Part shown: piece after piece, positions 31,240-41,208 of the stretch
Layout of the letters: each line of letters starts with the position of its first letter
Position numbering within the stretch: the stretch's first letter is position 1
Assembly: GCA_951640165.1 (NCBI GenBank)
Contig: OX621266.1
Span: 3,224,001-3,288,000, forward strand
Length of the DNA stretch: 64,000 nucleotides
Direction: 5' to 3'
Origin: Pseudoips prasinana
Taxonomy: Eukaryota > Arthropoda > Insecta > Lepidoptera > Nolidae
Notes under the pieces: model-generated
Databases searched by the model: none
The model's input: the letters and a program-made list of their open reading frames with translations, nothing else
What the model was told of the DNA's origin: nothing
Position numbers and translations under genes: made by a program

Positions 31240-32520
31240 TCATTTTAATGTTATGTTTCTGCGTGTGAGCTAATAGGGGTGGGGGAAGGGTCGGCAACAC
31301 GGTTGTTTGCTGACTCTTACGGCCTGGCCACGGGGAACGGCGGTGCGAACAACGATGCGCGGAGCGAGGCGACCATTCACGCGGTAACACCAGAAACCAC
31401 CGTGGAGTTCTTATCAATTTACGTGAAACCAAGACGTTCAAGTGCAAGTGTACCTTATAACGTTCACATACACAGTAACCGATCCGCCACTCATTCCACA
31501 ACCGAACATTTTCGTAAGCATCATGTTTCAAATACCGACATACGTTTACATTGCTACAATTGTAACCAAACCAGACACAAAAGTCGTTTTTGTCCAAAGA
31601 GAATTAAAATGGATCAAAGTAACAATGGCTTTCACAAAAATAAATTCACCACTACCCCCGAATCTAATCAAGATCAAACTTAAAATAATTTATTACTTAT
31701 CAAGGAATTACAATTATATGAACTAAGTTAATTAGGTGACGACCGTTCGATGGTTGAGTAGGAAGTGGCTTCTGACCGGTCCCACGGAGCCGAGGAGCGG
31801 GCTTCGGGTGTCCGGTGCAGCGGTGGTCACGTTGCTTTCCGGCTATGCTGATTAAGCGCCTTCGTGTGACTCGCTGTTGCGAAGTGTAACAATGGGGTAA
31901 ATTCAAGTCAGCGGTTATACTGTGCTATGCATATGTAACAGACGTTTTACATTACCACGATAGTATTCCGCTACGCGGCTTGACATCCGGTTATGTCAAC
32001 AATAAAATAGATGTCTAATTTAAAGGCATCCCATACATCTCATACATTTTTTCCAATGTCATGTGAGAATTCGGAATACTATTCAATAATCTCCTCAGCG
32101 GCCAATCTCAATGGAGACTGGCCATCTGCGCTTGACATATTAAAAAGCCCAAGTGTGATCCGATGGGATACCTAGTGATTTGAGCGGGAAAGGGTCAGGT
32201 ACAGCATGGAGGTCCTTCGATGATTAGGGTCACCACAGCTCATCGTGGAACTAAAGTTTAAATACCTAAGGAGATGCCCTCTGGCGTGGGTTGCTTAGAT
32301 TAGTCTTATTTGGATACGGTCTGATTCCCCACTTGCCTCTTTTATCCAGTGAAGCACTGGAAGACTCCTAGGTCTACTACTCCAAAGGTCATGTTAATAA
32401 TAATGATAATATCCTAGGATATTATTATTATTATCAATGGTGTCATTATATTTTATTTATATAAATAAATAAAATACTGGTAGGTACTACCATACCTTTT
32501 AGTGATCAAGTAAAGAACCT
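31240..32520. other. Partial SINE, then unassigned sequence
   Basis: 31240-31320 repeats the start of the SINE at 30600. A 134-codon plus-strand frame (31279-31683) begins inside it and contains a CX2CX4HX4C pattern (CYNCNQTRHKSRFC), but nothing else supports a gene. A near-palindrome of AT-rich sequence lies at about 32396-32440. No protease exon was recognised. Confidence 0.35.
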
Positions 32521-32524
32521 GGGT

Positions 32525-32646
32525 ATCTTTTTTTTTTTTTTTGATTAGGCAGGGGGAATGCCTACGCATGCCACCCGCAAAAAGTGTCTGCGGGTGAGTA
32601 TGTCGGACTCGCACCGACTAAACCTACCTGCCGTGGACTTCTCCGT
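32525..32646 (-). repeat. GC-rich retroelement-like repeat, copy 3 (truncated)
   Basis: A poly(T) run followed by about 105 bases matching 20078-20178, including the CACCCGCA/TGCGGGTG hairpin. The match stops at TGCCGTGGACTTCTC, a 5' truncation typical of LINE-like retroposition. Confidence 0.65.
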
Positions 32647-33412
32647 GTACGCTGAATACTGTGACCCTCACTCCGTTAAAGTCCTATTTAATCCAGCCGG
32701 TGGTGGCTACTAATAAAACGTAAAAAGTTTTCTCGCCCTTTTACAAAGCCTCTTTTGTCATCTGTCGTCACATCATTACTACTTCAGACCTTAACATATC
32801 GGCGAATAGTTGGCACAGGCACGACTTGGCAACGTCGTACCAGCCGCTTACTAAATGCACGTAGCCAGTTTGCTCCACGTAAACAAACACTATTGCGTCA
32901 TTTTGTAATGTCGGGCCGATTAATTGTAAATCATGTTGACGATGTTTTAGTACTTGCATCGAATACGACGCGTAATTTTGTTGTAGTACGAAGCGCGCGA
33001 TATTCGCCAAAATGTTTTCGAAAGAATCCTTGTTGATGAAATTAATACATATTTCTCTACTGGATCACCATATTATAATATAAGTAAGGGAGACTTCAAA
33101 TGCAATGCGTTGAAAGTGGACGTGTCGTAAATTTAATTTATAAATTGTTAAATTATTGTCAGTTTACTTTATACTCTAAGTGTACGAGTGAAACAATATT
33201 TTGTGTTATATACGTGACCCTAACTTACTACATTCTGCAACTCAAATCAAACCGCTAGCGCATCCAGCGGGGCAATCTCTGCCCCCCGCTAACCTGCGGA
33301 GTAAGAGAGACGGGGCCTTATTTTTTATCCCGCTCGACGCCGGCCGGTTCACCGACGACGTCACACGTAAGTGATAAGCATAAAGGAGCATTTACACTCT
33401 CGCGAAGTGACA
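32647..33412 (+). other. Unassigned sequence and presumed LINE 5' UTR
   Basis: Overlapping open frames on both strands at 32755-33036 have no recognised motif. From about 33240 a GC-rich segment leads into the ORF1 start at 33413 and is probably the 5' UTR of the LINE. Confidence 0.4.
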
Positions 33413-34255
33413 ATGAGTAGTCCACAAAATAAATGCAACATTGCCAATAATCAAATTGATCTTGATCCATCCAACACAAATCCATCCTCAGATGTATCAC
33501 AGGTTACAGTTCGCAAAAAAAAGGAAAAAGAACCAAAAGGCCTTGCATTGGAATTTTCTAACTTCCGCTCTGAGATAACTACTATGTTAAAAAAATTTAC
33601 TGATAATCAACTGGAAATCATGAACAAAATTTCAGATAACCTAACAGAAATAAAAAATGATATACAAAATCTGAAAACTACTACGGCAACCCTAACTAAT
33701 GAACAGGATCGAATAAAATTAGAAATTGCTGCCATACAAAATGATATGGGAAAATTAAGGACTTCATCAACTAACTACCCAACCGCTATTCTAGGTTCTC
33801 CACCTATGATAGCAGACGTCGTCTCAGAAATACAGGAAAGAAAAATAAGAGAAAAAAATATAATTATGGCAGGAGTACCAGAAGCGCTAGGAAATAACAA
33901 AAAAGAAAGACTCGCTCATGAAACTGAAGTAATCAATACGATACTAAAAAGCACACAACCTGATTTTAAAGAATCCATAAAATTCCGGCGTCTAGGCGCA
34001 TATAAACCTGATAAAACCCGCCATATCAAAGTATTTTTATCAACGCCGGAGTCAGTGAAAACTATTCTACGTCACAAGTCAAAGATCAATAGCGAAACAG
34101 TCAAAATCTACTCGGACCAAACTCCTGTTCAACAAAAACACATGAAAATGATGAAGGAAGAATTGCTCCTTCGGACGGAAAGCGGAGAAACTAACTTATC
34201 AATCAAGTATATTAATGGAATCCCTAAAATAATACGCCACGAACCAAAAAACTAA
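33413..34255 (+). CDS. LINE ORF1 (coiled coil, nucleic-acid-binding type)
   Basis: A 280-residue protein starts at the ATG at 33413; the frame is open to a GTG further up. After a Ser/Asn-rich start and a KKKEKEPKG basic stretch, residues ~45-120 form a coiled coil (heptad-like MLKKFTDNQLEIMNKI and following). Residues ~150-260 resemble the FP/L1-ORF1-like fold of insect CR1-group elements (REKNIIMAGVPEA; FRRLGAYKPDKTRHIKVFL). It would coat LINE RNA in the cytoplasm. Intact. Confidence 0.75.
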   Translation: MSSPQNKCNIANNQIDLDPSNTNPSSDVSQVTVRKKKEKEPKGLALEFSNFRSEITTMLKKFTDNQLEIMNKISDNLTEIKNDIQNLKTTTATLTNEQDRIKLEIAAIQNDMGKLRTSSTNYPTAILGSPPMIADVVSEIQERKIREKNIIMAGVPEALGNNKKERLAHETEVINTILKSTQPDFKESIKFRRLGAYKPDKTRHIKVFLSTPESVKTILRHKSKINSETVKIYSDQTPVQQKHMKMMKEELLLRTESGETNLSIKYINGIPKIIRHEPKN

Positions 34256-34269
34256 ACATCAAACCTATT

Positions 34270-37167
34270 CGACAATGCAGCCAGATCGATCCGAATAATA
34301 ACGACAAAATTACATATAGTATTACGAAGCACTATGATACTCTCGGAACCAACTCAGATTCACTGCGACTGTTTTATTCAAATATACGAAGCTTAGTTAA
34401 ACCAGGCAAATTAGATGAATTGAAATGCATACTTGCATCAATGAAGAAAGTAATTCATGTTGTATTGTTAGTAGAAACATGGATCAAATCTGAAACGGAA
34501 GCCCAAATATTACAACTGCCAAATTACTCTCATTACTATAACTATAGAATGCATAGCAGAGGGGGAGGAGTTTCTATTTTTGTCCATAATAATATAAGAC
34601 ACGAATTCATTTCTGATAAATGTGAAAATGATAACCATTTCATTTGGGTCCACCTAAAGAAATTTTCCTTGGATATAGGTGCCATTTACAAACCTGAAAG
34701 AACGAACACAGCACAGTTTCTTGAGTTATTATCAGATGAACTTCAAAAACGTAAAAGGACTATAATTTTAGGTGATTTTAACTACGACCTACTTGGTAAG
34801 GATCGACCTACTATTGAGTACAAACAAACTCTACTGGAAAACGGACAAAAAATTCTTAACAAGATTAATATTGAATACTGTACGCGGGAAACAAGTACTA
34901 GCAAAACTATACTAGACCACGCTTTGACTAGTCTAAAGGAAAACTGTTTCCATTTTTCCATGATCGAGTCTGCTTTATCCGACCACAAACAGATATTTCT
35001 GGAAGTAGTTAAATACAAACCAGAACCATTACAGAAGACACAGTACACAACACTCGCTTATGAACAATTATATAAAACAATTGAACAACTGAACTATACT
35101 GATATTGGAGAAGATTTGAACAAATTTTACGAAGCAATGAAAACCGCTATAAAGAGCAATACAATTATAAAAACCAAAATATAAAACCCGCCCAGGACAG
35201 ACTGGATCAATAAAGAAATAATAAAAATGATTGAACGAAGAAATGAGCTGTTGAAAGAATTAAAAGATAACCCAACGAATCAAAACCTGGAAGAAAAATT
35301 AAAAAATCAGAAAAAACTTGTTTTTAAGCAGATACGGTTGGCCAAATCCACGTATTATAATAAAACTTTTGATGACTGTAAAGGCATACCTTTGAAGATG
35401 TGGAAGTTATTAAATAGCCTCTCTAACAATAAACCTAAACAAAGTATGCCCCAGGTAAAACTAGAAACACCTCAGGGAATTACTTCAGACCCAAAAGATA
35501 TTTGTGAGATTTTTAATCAATACTTTTCTAACATAGGTACTGTACTAGCGAATCAAATTCCAGCTTTGTATCATCAAAACCCTATTGTTACCGAAAATAA
35601 AGTAAGGACACATAAACTCACATGTATAGCACCTGCTACTATTGAAGAGATAGGTAAAATAGTTGACAACCTAAAAACTAATACTAGCACCGGCTTAGAC
35701 GGCATTAGTGCCAGAGTTATAAAATCATCAAAAAGCTTTATATTGCCAACACTAACACGGTGCATTAATAAAAGTCTAAGTGGGGGGTTATTCCCAAGCG
35801 TGCTCAAAGTCGCGAAAGTCACTCCTATTTTCAAATCAGGATCTAGAGTGGAACCAGGTAACTACAGGCCTATTTCCGTGTTACCAGTGATATCCAAAAT
35901 TTTTGAAAAGCTCATACACAACAGACTATCACAATATCTATCCTCATTTAACTTTTTATTCGATCAACAATATGGATTTAGAAAAAAATCAAACACTCTT
36001 TCGGCTGCAACTGATATTATTACTAAACTTAAAACTAATATTGACCAAAAAAATATAGCTATTGGCGTCTTTATTGATTTAAAAAAGGCTTTTGATACCG
36101 TCAGCCACAAACTCCTATTAAGTAAACTAGAATCAATCGGCATAACTGGAAACGCTCTTAAAATACTCAAATCTTATCTCGAAGATCGACATCAAGTTGT
36201 TATGATGGGAGAACACACAAGCAATCCCAATTTAATAAAATGTGGTGTTCCCCAGGGATCGATTGTAGGGCCGCTTCTATTTCTCATTTATATCAATAGT
36301 GTACATGAAATAGGACTAAAAGGAGATATTTCACTATATGCTGATGACACCTGTCTTTTTTACTTTGGCCATACTTTAGATTCCATCATAAAGGATGCTC
36401 AGGGTGATCTCATTCTATTAGAAAAATGGTTTCGAAATAACTTGCTGACCATAAATGTTTCAAAAACAAATCACATGATTTTCGCTGCAAAAAATAAAAA
36501 ACTTCCTGACCATATGCCCTTAGTTATAGACAACAACATACTGACCAGAGTGTACAAAGAAAGATATCTCGGCCTAACTTTAGATAGCCAACTACAATGG
36601 AAAGCACACATTGAGAAAGTACGGTCTAAGTTATCAAGCCTGATTGGGGTCCTCCGTGGTATTGTGAGATGTCTGCCTTTATACATTCGATACGTTATCT
36701 ATAACTCACTTGTTAAACCTCACCTCGATTATTTAATTGAAGTATGGGGATCTGCCGCCCAAGTTCATATCAATACATTAAAAAGGGCACAAAATAAAAT
36801 AATTAAAGTTCTTTTTCATTATAATTACCTAACTTCTACACAGAAAATATATAAAGAGACAAAATTACTAAATATCACCCAAATTTATCAATACAATACA
36901 GCTATTTTAATTCGGAAAATTTTAAACAAAGACATACATACACAAATCCAATTTATTAAAAATATGCAGTTACAAACACGTAGTTCTAGAAGGGCACATA
37001 ACTTACAACTATACAAGCCACGTACTAACTACGGAAAGAAAACTATAATATTTCAGGGAGCACAAATATATAATGCACCAAATAATATAAAAAACGCTAA
37101 GTCAATTCAACTTTACAAGAAATTGTTAAAACAATACATCTTCAAAGGTATTACTAACAACGAATAA
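34270..37167 (+). pseudogene. LINE ORF2 (endonuclease + RT) with one TAA
   Basis: The frame is open from before 34270 and no clear ATG is seen. The endonuclease part has SNIRSLVKPGKLDELK, VETWI, RGGGVSIFV and LGDFNYDLL. A single TAA at 35182-35184 interrupts it, and the same frame continues to 37167 with RT blocks NYRPISVLPVISKIFEK, FIDLKKAFDTVSHKLL, CGVPQGSIVGPLLF and LYADDTCLF, plus a LINE C-terminus. Apart from the stop it is complete, so inactivation is recent. CR1/L2-like by general look. The 3' UTR runs to about 37515, with AATAAA near 37504. Confidence 0.85.
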
Positions 37168-37711
37168 TAAAATAAATATATAAAAACCAAATTTCTGTAA
37201 ACTAAAATTTTAAACAACGTGTAAACGGTCTCTAATATCTGCTCGACTACACCGTTAACGTAGGTATAGATAAGTATATAGAAACATGCATTCCGCACAC
37301 TGTCTAAGTGTCGCGTCATAGATTGTATACTTATTTTAGTTCTACCCACACAATCAATCAACTAAAATTGTTAAATTTTGGCAATAGTTTAGCTTATCTA
37401 AATTAACTACATTTTGCGCATTGTAAGCTACCTTATTGTGATTTAAATATCGATACTTAGTTTATTTCTCCTCGAAGTGATTATAAAATTGTAATCTTTG
37501 AGAAATAAAGAATTTCGAACCGTTAAGTTTGGTTCGAATTTTGGTTGTCATATAGAAAAGTCGAAATCGATTTTATATTTGTCTATGCCGTAATCAAAAT
37601 TGTTATATACTTATTATTTTATGCCTTGGATATGCCATAAACCCACTGTTATCGTGCCACAAACTTACTATTCGTTAACGTTTATTGCTATTGAAAAATA
37701 AACAAATTTAC
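37168..37711 (+). other. LINE 3' UTR and unassigned AT-rich sequence
   Basis: The LINE 3' UTR ends near a polyadenylation-like GAGAAATAAAGAATTTC at about 37500. After it nothing is recognised up to the palindrome. Confidence 0.5.
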
Positions 37712-37787
37712 AAAAATTGTTTCTGTTAAGAAGTTGACAACACCTACCTAGGTAGGTGTTGTCAACTTCTTAACAGACACAATTTTT
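37712..37787. repeat. 76-bp near-perfect palindrome
   Basis: Two 38-base arms with no spacer meet between 37749 and 37750 (centre CCTACCTAGGTAGG). A single mismatched pair is at 37721/37778. It could extrude as a cruciform or form a long hairpin in RNA. The next ~600 bases (to 38392) hold nothing recognised. Confidence 0.95.
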
Positions 37788-38392
37788 CCTTTTTCCTTTT
37801 CTCTTTATCCACAAACTTTATATGATGAATGATGAAGTGTAGTTCATGAGGAAACCTAATTTTACCAAATTTTATATTAACACCCAGTATAGTTCATTTG
37901 GAGGCTTTCACTGCTTTACCGGGCTAGAGCCGTCTAGCACTAACAACTAAGTACCCGCGCTGGGGCGCACTCCCTTTGTGGTTAGAACCTCGACTCTGGA
38001 CGATTTTTGACTGGGAGACGCTTGAGAGGGTCAGCTCCATTAACCACATCGAATTTATTATTAGGCCACCCTGACTGGATTGTGATAGCATGAAAATTTA
38101 AGGAGTTATGGTCCAAAAACTTATCATATTTTTTTCTGCTTAGTAACTGAAAATTTCTTTTGGAGAAATGCTAAAGTACGCAGTATAATAGAGACCCCCA
38201 ACTATTGTAATGTATGTATATATATACATAATATGGCTCATATATTTTGGAAACGTAGGCATGAATACATACCAACGTTCTTATATGTATATATAACACA
38301 TTTGTGTGAAGGGGCCAACGAAAAAGCCATTGATAATAAAATTAACTGATAGATTATGTATAGTGGAATTTTTAATTCAACACATTTTTTAG

Positions 38393-38581
38393 AGCTATTG
38401 GATACATAAATATATATTACTAAACTGCAAAAAAGGATGTGGAGCGTCTTGCGGATGCAGAAAAATTGGTCTGTTTTGTAATAGTACCTGTGGAACGTGC
38501 AGTGGAGATAACTACCAAAATAGCCCTCCAATTCAGCCAGAAGATGTTGAATGTGACAGCGACTCATACATTGAGTCATGA
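38393..38581 (+). CDS. Terminal exon with cysteine-rich CXC-like domain
   Basis: A frame opens right after a splice-acceptor-like ATTTTTTAG and ends with TGA at 38579-38581 (62 residues). It encodes a dense Cys pattern: CKKGCGASCGCRKIGLFC then NSTCGTCSG, followed by an acidic tail (DVECDSDSYIES). The pattern resembles the CXC/CRC-like motif found at the C-termini of many uncharacterised insect proteins, some probably transposon-linked. There is no ATG; upstream exons were not found. AATAAA follows near 38649. The composition and motif make chance unlikely, but function is unknown. Confidence 0.6.
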   Translation, partial: SYWIHKYILLNCKKGCGASCGCRKIGLFCNSTCGTCSGDNYQNSPPIQPEDVECDSDSYIES

Positions 38582-38689
38582 ATAATAATATTATATTTTA
38601 ATAATAATAATAGTAGAATTTTATATAATTTGTAAATATTTTATTCAATAAATGGCAATTTTTTACTCTAAATTAAATTATTTTTAAAT

Positions 38690-39130
38690 ATGTAATCATA
38701 TATATTTATTGTTTTAATTTAGGGGTAGTTTTAAGGGTAGAAAAGCTTAAGAATAGGATAATCATTTTCGAGAGTGTGGAAAAATATTTAAATCCTTTTC
38801 ATTTTATATAAAAAAAATTAACAACTTCTTATCAAGGGGTAGTTTTCAAGGGTTGAAAGGGGGTTAAAAATTTAATTATTATTATAGAGAATATTAAATA
38901 TTACTTACTCTATACTTACATCTTTTTATGTCATACCAAAGTAATTTTGGGAGATTTTTTCAATTTAGGGGTTGTTTGCAAGGGTTGTAAGATTTTCAAG
39001 GGGTTGAAAATTATTTTAATATGAGGTAATTATGTTAGAAAATACTTTACAATTTCACCCCTTACTATTAGACATGTTTTATAGCGATGTAATGGCTCAA
39101 TGTCAATTTTTCCATTAAGAGGTTGTTTAC
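38690..39130 (+). repeat. Diverged repeats of a GGGGTAGTTTT-type unit
   Basis: Three or four diverged units share GGGGTAGTTTTAAGGG, GGGGTAGTTTTCAAGGG or GGGGTTGTTTGCAAGGG followed by AT-rich sequence. They directly follow the Cys-rich exon and may be part of the same repeated element. Confidence 0.55.
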
Positions 39131-39194
39131 ACCCCTTAAAAATAATATGCGGAGTTCAGATCATTTTCACTTTTTTTAAAATATAATTAGTTTA

Positions 39195-39313
39195 GACTAA
39201 TTATATTTTTGTAATTTTTATACTGTATTCGACTATGTTTATGTACTCCATTGTGAACTTAACAAGTACGTGTATGTTAATACCCAAGTGCTGAATAAAT
39301 TTCATTTCATTTC
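39195..39313 (+). repeat. LINE-like 3' end, copy 2
   Basis: Matches 28640-28755 and ends CTGAATAAATTTCATTTCATTTCAT. A fragment of the ~528-bp repeat starts immediately after the tail. Confidence 0.6.
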
Positions 39314-39520
39314 ATAAAGTAACTTCGTTTTCATTATAATACACATATATATTTCTAAAATCGACTCTAAACAATAGTTTTTGTGTATTTTGTACTGAAA
39401 AAATAGTTTTTGGTCAATTACTTATTATTTTTACATAGTGTATATAGCTTTTATAATTGTAATATCAAAAACTCAAGGAAACGCATCCGCCAACACCCTA
39501 TTTGCGGTAGTAAGACACAT
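39314..39520 (+). repeat. Fragment of the ~528-bp repeat
   Basis: About 205 bases match 54310-54517 with few differences, from AAAGTAACTTCG to GACACATGATCT. Orientation is the same as the left array. Confidence 0.9.
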
Positions 39521-39529
39521 GATCTGTTT

Positions 39530-39790
39530 TTCATTTATTTTATTTATTTATTAAGGTTCACCAACAATTGTTTACATTAATTCTTATATCTAACACATTA
39601 TCAAAAAACTTATAACAATGTAACAATTACTTAAAGGTAAACACCGCAAACGATTATATACAGAGATTTTTCAATTTATACAAGAAACATATGAGACTTA
39701 GATTGTTATATTATTATTTTATTTTTTTGTTACTATTCTAAATTTATTGTTTTTATTATTTTAGCTCGTGATATTGTTTTTAATTAAAGT
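39530..39790 (-). repeat. Probable LINE 3' end with TTTA-repeat tail
   Basis: The TTATTTTATTTATTTATTAA start resembles the minus-strand tail of the LINE at 40930-45600, then ~220 bases of UTR-like sequence follow. No ORF remains. Confidence 0.4.
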
Positions 39791-39935
39791 AATATACTGA
39801 ACTTATAATTACATCAAATGTGTTCGAAGAAAAGTTAACATAAATAGCCTACCAGTCCAGTGTTATTTTTCACTTTCTCTCACTGCCTTATTATATCACT
39901 AACACCATATCTTTTTCACTTCACTATATATCAAA

Positions 39936-40664
39936 ATGGAGTCCATGCAACACGCTTTCTCCAGCTTGAAGGAGCAGCTCCTGACGTGGATGGCCCAGTT
40001 TGAAGATCAGAAGACCTCAGGCACAGTTATCACACCTACTACTTTACCCGAAGATTATGCTGCTTTCAAGAAGTTCGTCATCGAGTCACTGAGCTGCTTC
40101 CAAAAGCAATTGGATATGCTGGCACGGTGTAATGATCAGATAGAGATGCGGGGAAGGCGCCGCATGCTGCTCTTTCATGGTCTACCCGAGGAGAAAAAGG
40201 AGCAGACAATAAAGGCTGTTGTCACTGCTATCACCAGTCATCTTGAGATATCCGGTTTTTCTGACAAAGCTCTTGAACGGTGCCATCGCCTCGGTCGTTC
40301 GCCAAGTGGGGATAAGCCTAGGCCAATTTTGGTTGAGTTCGTAAGCTGCAGAGTCCGCGACGATGTTTGGTTTGCAAAGACCAAGTGTAAAGGTACGGGT
40401 ATAACTTTATCAGAGTTCTTGACTAGGCCCCGGCATGAAGCATTCTTAGCTGCTCGTCAGCGGTATGGAATTTCAAGTTGCTGGAGTCGCGAAGGAATTA
40501 TATACGTGCAGGGGCCTAGTGGCATTCGCCATAAGATCACATCAATGGAAGACCTCGACAAAATTGGGCCTGTGTTGGTTCAGAAGGACGTTCCGAAGGA
40601 GGATCAAACGACGAGTAAGGCCACACAGAGCAGATCCAAAAGAGCCACCGCTGCCAAGAAGTAA
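39936..40664 (+). CDS. LINE A ORF1
   Basis: A 242-residue protein from an ATG. A helical N-terminus with coiled-coil character leads to a conserved core (RRRMLLFHGLPEE; LERCHRLGRSPSGDKPRPI; LVEF) and a lysine/arginine-rich end (SKRATAAKK). It is homologous to the ORF1 at 44822-45583 and lacks CCHC zinc knuckles. The core resembles the FP/L1-ORF1 RNA-binding fold. Expected to package LINE RNA. Intact. Confidence 0.8.
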   Translation: MESMQHAFSSLKEQLLTWMAQFEDQKTSGTVITPTTLPEDYAAFKKFVIESLSCFQKQLDMLARCNDQIEMRGRRRMLLFHGLPEEKKEQTIKAVVTAITSHLEISGFSDKALERCHRLGRSPSGDKPRPILVEFVSCRVRDDVWFAKTKCKGTGITLSEFLTRPRHEAFLAARQRYGISSCWSREGIIYVQGPSGIRHKITSMEDLDKIGPVLVQKDVPKEDQTTSKATQSRSKRATAAKK

Positions 40665-41208
40665 CTTTATTTTATGATCCTGTGTTTATATTTTGTTAGT
40701 GCAACTTCCACCGTGTTTACCTCGTAGTATAAAGTATTTGTGCCCACTTTTAGTCTCATAATTCCATATTAATATGTTACCTACCTCCACATTCATTCAT
40801 TATTTCTTGTAGTAAATTCGTGTACAACATTTGTAATATCTATGGTACAGTACTTGTTAAGAGGGGTGATCAGAAACGGTCAGTTCGTGTGAACGTAGGC
40901 CAATTGTCGTGTTTTCGTTTGACGGTTCTTAATAATTTTTTATTTTTATTTATTTTTTATTTATTTATTTAATCATTCTTGTACACACAAAACATACAAT
41001 AAATAGACAAAAATACGAAGAGATGAACAGTACAAAGGTGCTGCTTATTTCGCAAGAAATTTCTTCCAGCAGACCCGCGACAGGAAAAATTTTAAAGAGC
41101 TATAATAATGTGTGTAGGTCTATAATACACTTACATACTAATAATTGCATATATACTTAAATACATATAAATATTATATCCAATTTAGACTTAGCAATAA
41201 ACTAAATA

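Noticed and set aside
31088..31597. 169-codon minus-strand frame
   Set aside because: Covers two repeats and unassigned sequence, with no motif; overlaps the plus-strand frame above.
31279..31683. 134-codon frame with a zinc-knuckle-like CX2CX4HX4C
   Set aside because: It begins inside a SINE, the rest lacks any similarity to gag, and a single short Cys/His pattern can occur by chance.
38238..38579. 113-codon minus-strand frame
   Set aside because: It is the shadow of the plus-strand Cys-rich exon, which has the ordered motif and the stop and polyadenylation signals.
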